Source of the DNA: CAWIHK01 sp963835935 | GTDB taxonomy: Bacteria; Bacteroidota; Ignavibacteria; UBA10030; CAVZMI01 | Assembly (NCBI GenBank): GCA_963835935.1 | Contig: CAWIHK010000001.1 | Span: 1,302,001-1,366,000, forward strand | Length of the DNA: 64,000 bases | Direction of reading: 5' to 3' | In this document: positions 1 to 7,011 of the stretch, piece after piece | Layout: the number at the start of each line of letters is the position of its first letter | How positions within the stretch are numbered: the stretch's first letter is position 1 | The notes under the pieces: generated by a model | The model's input: the letters and a program-made list of their open reading frames with translations, nothing else | The model's database searches: none | Told to the model about the DNA's origin: nothing | Program-made: the position numbers and the translations under genes

Positions 1-591
1 CATGCAATAGCTTGGGGTGCAATAGAAAATATTTCGCCTAAACATGCAAATAGAAAAAAACGGGAAATCGATCAGATATTAAACCGGGCAGACATCCGGA
101 ACAAGATCACATGTGATGTCTCAGGCGGCGCAGGTTGGATTACACCTCAATTGGCAAAGGAAGCAAGCATTGTTATTCATTGTGATATTTCTTGCGATAA
201 TCTAAATTATGTTTACAGAAGATCGGAAAATAAAAATATTCTTTTTGTCCGGTTGGATTATTTTTCCGATCCTTTCATTGCCGATTCCATTGATATCATA
301 TTTTGTACGGATACGCTAATCTACGGAGATTTCATGGTTAAAAAATTTCTCAGGAATATTCATCGATGTTTAAGTATAAATGGAAAAGCGAAAGTTGACT
401 TCTACAATCGACTTCATAGAAACATATTTCATAAGCCGTACATGATCGGTTATTCGTCTTCAGAGTTGAATATTTTATTACATGAAGTTGGAATTACAAA
501 ATATGATTATGAAGGTTATTTTCAAGAATGTAAAGGCAATCTGAAATGGATAATCCCATCTACAAGGCATATAGTTACTTTTGGTAAATAA
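1..591 (+). CDS. Class I SAM-dependent methyltransferase, 5'-truncated by window edge
   Basis: The frame is open from base 1 and ends at TAA 589-591, so the start lies upstream of the window. The visible 196 residues contain a degenerate Rossmann motif I (CDVSGGAGWITPQL, near residues 38-51), then an acidic-strand stretch (IVIHCDIS) and an IDIIFCTDTLIY strand typical of class I methyltransferases. This is followed by a beta-hairpin C-terminal part. It probably methylates a sugar or lipid intermediate, because glycosyltransferase genes follow on the same strand. The acceptor cannot be told from sequence. Motif I is weaker than usual, so the assignment is family-level only. Confidence 0.6.
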   Translation, partial: HAIAWGAIENISPKHANRKKREIDQILNRADIRNKITCDVSGGAGWITPQLAKEASIVIHCDISCDNLNYVYRRSENKNILFVRLDYFSDPFIADSIDIIFCTDTLIYGDFMVKKFLRNIHRCLSINGKAKVDFYNRLHRNIFHKPYMIGYSSSELNILLHEVGITKYDYEGYFQECKGNLKWIIPSTRHIVTFGK

Positions 592-645
592 TGATTTTAT
601 TTTGAGCTGCAAAATACAACAAATGCCGGTTGACGTGCATATGAG

Positions 646-1848
646 GTGCAAGAAAAATTGAGAATTCTAGTAGTTCATAATTACTATCAATTATCAGGCG
701 GTGAAGATGTAGTTTTCAAGCAAGAAAAAGAATTACTCCGCTCTCATAACCACGAAGTGTTAGAATATACAAGATCAAATGAAGAAATAAATTCCTATTC
801 ATTCTTTAAAAAAATAAGTTTGGGAATAAAAACCTTATGGGCATTTGATAGTGTGAAAGATTTAAAAAATATTGCTAAATCGTTTAAACCGGATGTAGTT
901 CATTTCCATAATACATTTCCTCTTATATCGCCGGCGGCGTACTATGTTTTTAGAGCTCTTCATATTCCGATTATTCTTACACTTCATAATTATCGCCTTC
1001 TATGCCCGCGGGCAGATTTCTTTAGAGATGGAAAAGTGTGTGAGGATTGCTTAAACAAGTATTTTCCATGGCCGGGAATTATGCATGCATGCTATCATCA
1101 TTCGAAAATTATGTCGTCCGATGTTTCACTCATGCTTGCTTTCCATCGTTTAATAAATACATGGAATCGATGTGTGAATGCCTTCATTGTGTTATCTAAT
1201 TTCAGCCGTGATAAATTTATTCAAGCTGGCCTGAATGAAAAAAAAATATTTATTAAACCTAATTTTGTTTCACCGGACCCATTTTCCGTAAACAAACTTG
1301 GTGAATGCGCATTATTTGCTGGCCGTCTATCACCTGAAAAAAGAGTAGTAACTCTTCTAAATGCCTGGAAATTAATTGATCATACACCACTACAGATATT
1401 TGGTTCAGGTTCTGATACTGTTACAGTTGAAAGAATGATTAAAGAATATGAATTAAAAAATGTAATCTTAAAGTCTTTTATTCCGAGAGAACAATTAATG
1501 AGAGAAATTAAGAATTCTTTTTTTGTGGTGTTCCCTTCGGAATGGTATGAGACATTTGGTTTGATAATTATTGAAGCGTTTGCATGTGGCATTCCAGTCA
1601 TTGCAGCAAAAATAGGAGCAGTGAAAGAAATTGTGAAGCACGGTTTTACAGGTCTTCATTTTTCACCAGGAGATTATAATGAACTTGCTTATTGGGTCAC
1701 TTGGGCAGGTGATCATCGGCAAGAGATGGAAGAAATGGGAAGAAATGCACGTAAAGAATATGAAATCAAGTATTCGGCGAATGTGAATTATCAAATGCTT
1801 ATAAATATTTATAATGTCGCACGTGAACAAATAAACTCGAAATCCTAA
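646..1848 (+). CDS. Glycosyltransferase family 4
   Basis: About 400 residues with GT-B architecture. The N-terminal domain begins ILVVHNYYQLSGGED and has the LHNYRLLCP and CEDC motifs of a recognised GT4 subgroup. The C-terminal nucleotide-sugar-binding domain has FAGRLSPEKRV and the E-x7-E region (ETFGLIIIEAFACGIPVIA). No membrane segment is seen, so it should act at the cytoplasmic face on a lipid-linked acceptor. The start is GTG 646; a stop lies just upstream in frame and no strong Shine-Dalgarno is visible, so TTG 658 is an alternative. It lies between a methyltransferase and a WecG-type enzyme, consistent with polysaccharide repeat-unit assembly. Donor and linkage are unknown. Confidence 0.85.
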   Translation: MQEKLRILVVHNYYQLSGGEDVVFKQEKELLRSHNHEVLEYTRSNEEINSYSFFKKISLGIKTLWAFDSVKDLKNIAKSFKPDVVHFHNTFPLISPAAYYVFRALHIPIILTLHNYRLLCPRADFFRDGKVCEDCLNKYFPWPGIMHACYHHSKIMSSDVSLMLAFHRLINTWNRCVNAFIVLSNFSRDKFIQAGLNEKKIFIKPNFVSPDPFSVNKLGECALFAGRLSPEKRVVTLLNAWKLIDHTPLQIFGSGSDTVTVERMIKEYELKNVILKSFIPREQLMREIKNSFFVVFPSEWYETFGLIIIEAFACGIPVIAAKIGAVKEIVKHGFTGLHFSPGDYNELAYWVTWAGDHRQEMEEMGRNARKEYEIKYSANVNYQMLINIYNVAREQINSKS

Positions 1849-1899
1849 ATTTCTTTATTTTCATTGAGAATATGTTTACTCACAATATGTTCTCCAATT

Positions 1900-2694
1900 A
1901 TGAAGTCCAACTACGAAATCAATAAAGTTCCTGTTTTAAGTATTCCAATTTTTAGTCAATCATTAGAACAGGTTGTTCGAATTATTATGAACGAGCTTGA
2001 AAAAACAGGCTCGGAAAATAATCGGCTTGTGAGTGCTACAAGCGCTCATGGATTGATAATTGCACAATCTGATGAACGATTTGCAGATATTTTAAAAAGT
2101 TTCTATTGCAATCTACCGGATGGTATGCCAGTTGTTTGGATTGGGAGATTTAAAGGAGCGAAAGAAATGAGGAGATGTTATGGGCCTCAATTATTCGAAA
2201 ATATAATTCGATGCTCTTGTTCGATGCCTATCAAACATTTTTTTTGTGGAGGAAAAGAAGGAGTTGCGGAGGAACTCAAGCAAATATGCCAAGAGAAATT
2301 CTATAACTATAATTGTGTCGGTACTTTTTCACCACCTTTTCGAGAATTAAGTGTAGCAGAATTTCAATCCCTGGGAAATTTGATAAATAATAGCGGCGCG
2401 GATGTTATTTGGATCGGTATTAGTACACCCAATCAGGAAATTTTTGCCAAGAGATTGTCAGAATTTGTGAAAGTTAGATTTATAATCACAGTCGGAGCAG
2501 CATTCGATTTTCACACTGGTAAAGTAAAAGAGGCTCCAAAATTTATGCAGAAGAATGGACTTGAATGGCTTTTTAGACTTATGGTAGAACCTAAGAGACT
2601 TTTTAAAAGATATTTCAAAATTGTACCAATTTTTTTATTGTTCGGTGCATTGGACATATTAAAATTTCATTATTTAAAAATAAAAGGAGATTAA
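1900..2694 (+). CDS. WecG/TagA/CpsF family glycosyltransferase (GT26)
   Basis: About 264 residues covering the whole WecG/TagA/CpsF domain: SAHGLIIAQSDERF, a conserved NLPDGMPVVW block, WIGISTPNQEIFA, and TVGAAFDFHTG followed by GLEWLFRLMVEPKR. Family members transfer ManNAc, ManNAcA or similar to undecaprenyl-PP-linked GlcNAc in early polymer assembly at the inner membrane. I prefer ATG 1900 because family members begin a few residues before the VPVLSIPI segment; an in-frame TTG at 1864 would add 12 residues. The basic C-terminal tail is typical for membrane association. A second, broken copy of the 3' half lies at 5445-5820. Confidence 0.88.
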   Translation: MKSNYEINKVPVLSIPIFSQSLEQVVRIIMNELEKTGSENNRLVSATSAHGLIIAQSDERFADILKSFYCNLPDGMPVVWIGRFKGAKEMRRCYGPQLFENIIRCSCSMPIKHFFCGGKEGVAEELKQICQEKFYNYNCVGTFSPPFRELSVAEFQSLGNLINNSGADVIWIGISTPNQEIFAKRLSEFVKVRFIITVGAAFDFHTGKVKEAPKFMQKNGLEWLFRLMVEPKRLFKRYFKIVPIFLLFGALDILKFHYLKIKGD

Positions 2695-2695
2695 A

Positions 2696-3688
2696 ATGTC
2701 TGTTTTTAATAAAACAGCACTTGTATGTGGTGCTGGTGGGTTTATTGGAGGACATTTAGTTAAACATCTAAAGCAAGAAGGTTACTGGGTTAGAGGTGTT
2801 GATTTAAAATATAATGAATTTTCTAAAAGCCCGGCAGACGATTTTGTAATAGGCGATTTACGAGATCCTATTGTATGTAGAAATATAACAGATCGACCGT
2901 TCGATGAAGAATACCAACTTGCGGCAGACATGGGGGGTGCAGGATATATTTTCACTGGTGAACATGATGCCGATATTATGCATAATTCAGCAACTATTAA
3001 TTTGAATATGGTATATCAGAGCTATAAAGCAGGTGTTAAAAAGATATTTTATTCATCTTCAGCATGTATTTATCCGGCATATAATCAGGTAGATCCTGAC
3101 AATCCAAAATGTTCTGAAGATTCTGCATACCCCGCAGCACCGGATAGCGAGTATGGATGGGAAAAACTTTTTAGTGAACATCTCTATCTAGCATTTAATC
3201 GAAATTATGGATTGAACGTTCGAATAGCCCGATTTCATAATGTTTTTGGACCCGAAGGAACTTGGACAGGAGGATGTGAAAAGGCACCGGCTGCGATATG
3301 TCGTAAAGTCGCAGAAGCCGTTGATGGAGGCACGATTGAAATCTGGGGGGACGGAGAACAGACTCGATCGTTTTTGTATATCGACGAATGTATAGAAGGG
3401 GTAAAAAGATTGATGAATTCCAATTTTACCGGTCCGGTCAATATAGGATCGGAAGAAATGGTTACGATTAATCAACTTGCAAAGATGGTGATGGCTATTG
3501 CCAATAAGAAATTATCTATAAAACATATTCCCGGTCCTCTTGGGGTAAGAGGAAGAAAATCTGATAATAAGCTAATAAAAGAAAAATTAAGTTGGACTCC
3601 GTCGATGGAATTGATTGCTGGATTGAAGAAGACTTATCCATGGATAAAAGAGCAAGTAGAAAAAACAACGGCAAAAGAGATTATATAA
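2696..3688 (+). CDS. GDP-mannose 3,5-epimerase-like NAD-dependent epimerase
   Basis: This is a 330-residue extended short-chain dehydrogenase. It has an N-terminal GxxGxxG site (CGAGGFIGGH), the signature ADMGGAGYI, the catalytic-type SSACIYP cysteine, YGWEK (YxxxK), and EKAPAAICRK, then QTRSFLYIDEC and IPGPLGVRGRKSDN. These blocks match plant GDP-mannose 3,5-epimerase closely, including the cysteine and two lysines used for C3/C5 epimerisation. The predicted reaction is GDP-D-mannose to GDP-L-galactose and/or GDP-L-gulose, supplying an L-sugar for the exopolysaccharide. The start is 1 nt after the previous gene's stop (AAAAGGAG upstream). The last codon and stop lie inside the direct repeat made by the downstream IS. 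Confidence 0.85.
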   Translation: MSVFNKTALVCGAGGFIGGHLVKHLKQEGYWVRGVDLKYNEFSKSPADDFVIGDLRDPIVCRNITDRPFDEEYQLAADMGGAGYIFTGEHDADIMHNSATINLNMVYQSYKAGVKKIFYSSSACIYPAYNQVDPDNPKCSEDSAYPAAPDSEYGWEKLFSEHLYLAFNRNYGLNVRIARFHNVFGPEGTWTGGCEKAPAAICRKVAEAVDGGTIEIWGDGEQTRSFLYIDECIEGVKRLMNSNFTGPVNIGSEEMVTINQLAKMVMAIANKKLSIKHIPGPLGVRGRKSDNKLIKEKLSWTPSMELIAGLKKTYPWIKEQVEKTTAKEII

Positions 3689-3795
3689 TAAAAGTCGAAT
3701 AAAAGAAATTAAGAAACTGGGATTTTTGATAGATAGTCTACACACACACATCGTATGGATCGGCCTCAGTTCTCCCAAACAGGAGTATTTCGCCT
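3683..3795. repeat. Left copy of 113-bp direct repeat flanking the IS (target-site duplication)
   Basis: Bases 3683-3795 are identical to 5445-5557. The copies abut the two ends of the IS exactly: the left copy ends in ttcgcct just before CCTGACTTGTCC, and the right copy begins just after GGACAAGTCGGG. The repeat includes the final codon and stop of the epimerase gene and the first part of the wecG-like fragment. The parsimonious reading is a long target-site duplication, which is known for IS1634-group elements. Confidence 0.9.
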
Positions 3796-5444
3796 CCTGA
3801 CTTGTCCAAATAGAGTTACACATTAAAAAAGGATTAGAAAATGGAACAAAATGATTAAATTTATGAGGGGTTGTCATACTAAGGGTAAATTTCAGGCATG
3901 TTTCATATTCGTGAGACGAAGACCGGTTCCAAAGCCACAGCAATACAAGTCGTACGATACGAAGATCGTAAATTAATCGTTGTCAAACATATTGGTAGTG
4001 CACATGACAAAAAAGAGATACAAGCATTAAAAGAAGCTGCAACCGACTGGATCGAGAAAGAAACAAAACAACAACCCCTTTTTTCAAAGTCATTACCCTC
4101 AACTAATATCCAACCGAAACAATTACAATATCTTGGATTTCGATATGTCCTCGTGTATGAAAGTTTATATACCTTATGCAAGGTATTCAAGTTTCATTGG
4201 TTGCGAAATAAACTTTTTCTTGACTTGGTAATTACCCGCATCATTGAACCGGGATCGAAACTCCAGTCAATAGAATTTCTCAAAGAGTTCATCGGCATTG
4301 AACATACACGGCAAGATTTATATAGACAGCTTCCGACATTTCTCAAAATGAAATCCACCATTGAATCGGATGTTCTTGCGATGGCTCGAAAAGAATTCGA
4401 GTTCGATTTTTCTCTCGTCTTTTATGATGTCACGACGTTGTACTTTGAGAGTTCCGAAACGGATGAACTGCGACAATGTGGATTTTCAAAAGATAACAAA
4501 TTCAATCAACCACAGATCGTTCTCGGACTCTTAGTTACCGATAAAGGATTTCCCGTCGGCTATCAAATATTTGAAGGGAAGAAATTTGAGGGGCACACAT
4601 TAGTGCCTGTTATTAAGCGTTTTAAGCGAAAACACAAGATTAAGACGTTCACTGTTGTTGCCGATGCTGCAATGATTAGTGCCGACAACATCAAAGCTCT
4701 TCGCTCTTCAAAACTCCAGTATATTGTCGGTGCCAGAGTAGCAAACCTACCGCTGAAGTGTATCAAGACAATTAGCGCACAACTAAATCAGAAGGACACG
4801 ACAACAATTCGTTTAGAAACAGATCTTGGTGATTTGGTGTGCGAATTTTCCGCGAAGAGATTTGCCAAAGACAAACGAGAAATGGAAAAAGGAATTGCAA
4901 AAGCAGAGAACATTCTCAAGAATCCTGGAACGATAAAGCGAGTAAAATTTATTACATCGGAAAACAATTCCTACACACTCAATTCGTCACTCGTTGAAAA
5001 AACAAAGTTACTACTTGGTATCAAAGGGTATTACACAAATCTTTCAAAATCAGAGTCGAGTGATCGTCTTGTTATTGAACACTACCACAATCTTTGGCGT
5101 GTCGAACAGGCGTTTAGGGTTACAAAAAGTGATTTGCAGATTCGACCCATCTACCATTTTAAGCAGGAGGCAATTGAAGTTCATACACTCATTTGTTTTG
5201 CAGCATTGGCGTTGTGCAAATACTTGGAAATCAAAACTGGTAAATCTACGAAAGCGATTTTGAAATTATTGAAGGGTGTGACTGATGCCACCTTAGTTGA
5301 TACTTTTACTGGAGAAAAAATAACGCTGAGATCTGACATCCCAAATGAAGTTGATCTTCTCTTAAAAATAATTGGCTATTCATGATTGATTTAGCCTTCT
5401 TTTTTGAGCCACATTCTTTGCCATACTAATTTGGACAAGTCGGG
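3796..5444 (+). mobile_element. IS1634-family insertion sequence, complete, 1649 bp
   Basis: The element is bounded by inverted repeats: left CCTGACTTGTCCAAAT (3796-3811) and right, read inward on the minus strand, CCCGACTTGTCCAAAT (5444-5429), 15 of 16 matching. It carries one transposase gene (3898-5385) that looks intact. It is flanked by perfect 113-bp direct repeats, so insertion appears recent. It sits immediately after the epimerase gene and splits a WecG-type gene fragment from its former upstream junction. Confidence 0.92.
3898..5385 (+). CDS. IS1634-family DDE transposase
   Basis: 495 residues, full length for the family. The N-terminus (MFHIRETKTGSKATAIQVV, VVKHIGSAHDKKE) is the usual IS1634 leader domain. 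The RNase H-like catalytic core shows FYDVTTLYFES (first Asp), VVADAAMIS (second Asp) and, near the C-terminus, HYHNLWRVEQAFR with the catalytic Glu, followed by IRPIYHFKQEAIEVH. No stop or frameshift interrupts it, so the element may still be active. It catalyses cut-and-paste or related transposition using the element's terminal repeats. The start ATG 3898 is about 100 bp inside the left end; no strong ribosome-binding site is visible. Confidence 0.93.
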   Translation: MFHIRETKTGSKATAIQVVRYEDRKLIVVKHIGSAHDKKEIQALKEAATDWIEKETKQQPLFSKSLPSTNIQPKQLQYLGFRYVLVYESLYTLCKVFKFHWLRNKLFLDLVITRIIEPGSKLQSIEFLKEFIGIEHTRQDLYRQLPTFLKMKSTIESDVLAMARKEFEFDFSLVFYDVTTLYFESSETDELRQCGFSKDNKFNQPQIVLGLLVTDKGFPVGYQIFEGKKFEGHTLVPVIKRFKRKHKIKTFTVVADAAMISADNIKALRSSKLQYIVGARVANLPLKCIKTISAQLNQKDTTTIRLETDLGDLVCEFSAKRFAKDKREMEKGIAKAENILKNPGTIKRVKFITSENNSYTLNSSLVEKTKLLLGIKGYYTNLSKSESSDRLVIEHYHNLWRVEQAFRVTKSDLQIRPIYHFKQEAIEVHTLICFAALALCKYLEIKTGKSTKAILKLLKGVTDATLVDTFTGEKITLRSDIPNEVDLLLKIIGYS

Positions 5445-5557
5445 ATATAATAAAAGTCGAATAAAAGAAATTAAGAAACTGGGATTTTTGATAGATAGTC
5501 TACACACACACATCGTATGGATCGGCCTCAGTTCTCCCAAACAGGAGTATTTCGCCT
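5445..5557. repeat. Right copy of 113-bp direct repeat flanking the IS
   Basis: Perfect copy of 3683-3795 at a distance of 1762 bp, starting directly after the right inverted repeat of the IS. Here it continues uninterrupted into the remainder of the wecG-like fragment, so this copy keeps the original right-hand junction. Confidence 0.9.
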
Positions 5558-5820
5558 GGCGTCTCGCGAAGTATGTCAATGTAGAATTTATTGTGACTGT
5601 TGGCGCGGCATTTGATTTCCATGTCGGCTCAGTCCGGCAAGCGCCACGATTTGTTCAAAATGCCGGATTGGAATGGCTATTCCGTCTTTTGATGGAACCG
5701 GGAAGATTGTACAAACGCTATTTCAAGGTCGTGCCGCTTTTTTTATACTTCGCTACGAAAGATGTTGTTGAGTTTAAGCTAAAGAAAAAAAGAAATTCAT
5801 CAAAGGCGAATGACGCCTGA
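5445..5820 (+). pseudogene. C-terminal fragment of a second WecG/TagA-type glycosyltransferase
   Basis: The fragment encodes about 120 residues matching only the C-terminal half of the family: IVWIGLSSPKQEYFA, VNVEFIVTVGAAFDFH and GLEWLFRLLMEPGR. The N-terminal half with the acceptor and catalytic Asp region is missing. An in-frame TTG at 5404 lies inside the IS, so any translation would start from IS sequence. The fragment begins directly after the epimerase stop in the left repeat copy too, so the gene was already truncated before the IS arrived. It resembles the intact gene at 1900-2694 but is diverged. Non-functional is the most likely state. Confidence 0.85.
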
Positions 5821-5837
5821 GAAGATAAAAAGAGAGA

Positions 5838-5865
5838 TTGACACTGGTGATAAATTGTATATATT
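5838..5865 (+). promoter_or_regulatory. Promoter of vapBC
   Basis: TTGACA at 5838-5843 and TATATT at 5860-5865 are separated by 16 bp, a good sigma-70-type promoter. The antitoxin start lies 27 bp after the -10 with AAAGGAG in between. The -10 overlaps a perfect inverted repeat (5855-5880). Confidence 0.75.
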
Positions 5866-5880
5866 TAATAGTATATACAA
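5855..5880. promoter_or_regulatory. Probable VapB autoregulatory operator (palindrome)
   Basis: TTGTATATA (5855-5863) and its perfect complement TATATACAA (5872-5880) are separated by 8 bp and cover the -10 box of the vapBC promoter. VapB antitoxins typically bind such palindromes over their own promoter, so repression by the VapBC complex is inferred. Confidence 0.7.
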
Positions 5881-5891
5881 AAAGGAGTGTT

Positions 5892-6122
5892 ATGCAGACA
5901 GTAAAAATTATTAAAAATGGCGGAAGTCAGGCTATCCGGCTGCCTCGATTGTATCGGATCAAAGGGAAAGAAGCGTATGTCAAGAAAGTGCCGGAAGGCA
6001 TTTTGGTGATGGAAAAAAATGATCTCTGGGCGGCGTTTGAAAAATGCCTGGAGGATTTCCCTTCAGATTTCCTCGAAACAAGAAGAAAGCAAAAAAATAA
6101 TAAGAGGCGGATATTTGAATGA
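5892..6122 (+). CDS. vapB: VapB/AbrB-type antitoxin
   Basis: 76 residues from ATG 5892. The N-terminal swapped-hairpin DNA-binding domain (VKIIKNGGSQAIRLPRLYRI) is the hallmark of VapB-type antitoxins. The C-terminal part (LWAAFEKCLEDFPSDF then a basic tail) would wrap the toxin. I chose 5892 over an upstream in-frame start at 5838 because AAAGGAG lies 4 bp before it and the longer start would fall inside the promoter. It overlaps vapC by ATGA, implying translational coupling. It should neutralise the VapC RNase and repress the operon. Confidence 0.85.
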   Translation: MQTVKIIKNGGSQAIRLPRLYRIKGKEAYVKKVPEGILVMEKNDLWAAFEKCLEDFPSDFLETRRKQKNNKRRIFE

Positions 6123-6517
6123 AATATTTACTAGATACCGATATCTGCTCATACATCATTCGCAAACGGCCTCGCAGCCTCATCGATAAGTTTAAAAGTA
6201 TTCCACTCGGTGAAATTGGTATTTCTGTAATTACAGTATGCGAATTTGAGTCAGGTATTCCGGGTAGTTCTCGTCCGGAGAAATTACGGTCAGCAATAGA
6301 TACATTCCTTTCCCCATTTAGTATTATTGATTTCCAACAAACCGATGCTATTTTTTTCGGCATCATTGATTCTTCTTTGCAGTCGAGGGGAACACCGATT
6401 GGAGATATGGATACAATGATTGCATCCCAAGCTCTATCCCGAGGACTCATTTTAGTGACTAATAATATTAAGCATTATGCAAGAGTTCCTCATTTAAAGT
6501 ATGAATCGTGGAAATAA
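6119..6517 (+). CDS. vapC: VapC-type PIN-domain ribonuclease toxin
   Basis: 132 residues forming a single PIN domain. Acidic catalytic residues are visible in order: YLLDTDICSYII (Asp), VCEFESGI (Glu), GDMDTMIASQAL (Asp), and the C-terminal LVTNNIKHY strand. VapC toxins are Mg-dependent endoribonucleases, often cutting tRNA or rRNA. The start overlaps the vapB stop (ATGA). The gene looks intact, so the module is probably functional. The target RNA cannot be predicted. The module sits between a broken glycosyltransferase and the sugar transferase gene, a common addiction-module position in variable surface loci. Confidence 0.88.
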   Translation: MKYLLDTDICSYIIRKRPRSLIDKFKSIPLGEIGISVITVCEFESGIPGSSRPEKLRSAIDTFLSPFSIIDFQQTDAIFFGIIDSSLQSRGTPIGDMDTMIASQALSRGLILVTNNIKHYARVPHLKYESWK

Positions 6518-6930
6518 AGTAAGGCTATATAGTTTACGCTGAAAAAGGAAAATAAATTATCTCACCCTTGCAGGGTTGGATGAATGTATTTGTGTTTGAC
6601 TGTCGGGGTTTCACCCCGACCTGCTTTATCCGACCCCGTTGGGGTCTAAATGCAAATATAATCAACAATCATCCCGACGAAGATATCACTTTGTGAGAAG
6701 GGGTCATGCGAATGAGTTACAAAATTCAAGGTTTCCACTCCACCATAGAATTTGACCGGGGTTCCACTATCGATTTATATTCCGTGTGATTATCTGAAAC
6801 ATCGCAATTCTTTTCTTCCCAGTACTTACTTTTCTGCTTACTTACTACGATTAATCTCAATCATAACGCTATTTCGTAAATATTTTTATTGTTTATACAT
6901 TTTTATAAATTTTAATTAAACATTTCGTTA
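6518..6930. other. Gene-free spacer with hairpins and repeat debris
   Basis: No convincing coding frame. At 6531-6546 AGTTTACGCTGAAAAA resembles one end of the AGTCCGCACTGAAAAA repeat family seen at 26058 and 29796, but no matching right end was found. Two neat hairpins follow: GTCGGGGT-ttc-ACCCCGAC near 6602 and GACCCC-gtt-GGGGTC near 6632. The rest is AT-rich and looks like decayed mobile DNA. Confidence 0.5.
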
Positions 6931-6934
6931 AGTA

Positions 6935-6963
6935 TTGACGATAATAAAAATAATCATTATTAA
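6935..6963 (+). promoter_or_regulatory. Probable promoter of the sugar transferase gene
   Basis: TTGACG (6935-6940) and TATTAA (6958-6963) have a 17-bp spacer and lie about 50 bp upstream of the GTG start at 7012, in a very AT-rich stretch. Sequence match only. Confidence 0.45.
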
Positions 6964-7011
6964 CTTGTGCTTCAATAATTAGAAGTCGTTCTGAATAATG
7001 GGAACCACACA

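Noticed and set aside
5404..5820. Intact small WecG-like gene from TTG 5404
   Set aside because: The first 13 codons are IS sequence and the catalytic N-terminal half is missing, so it is a fragment.
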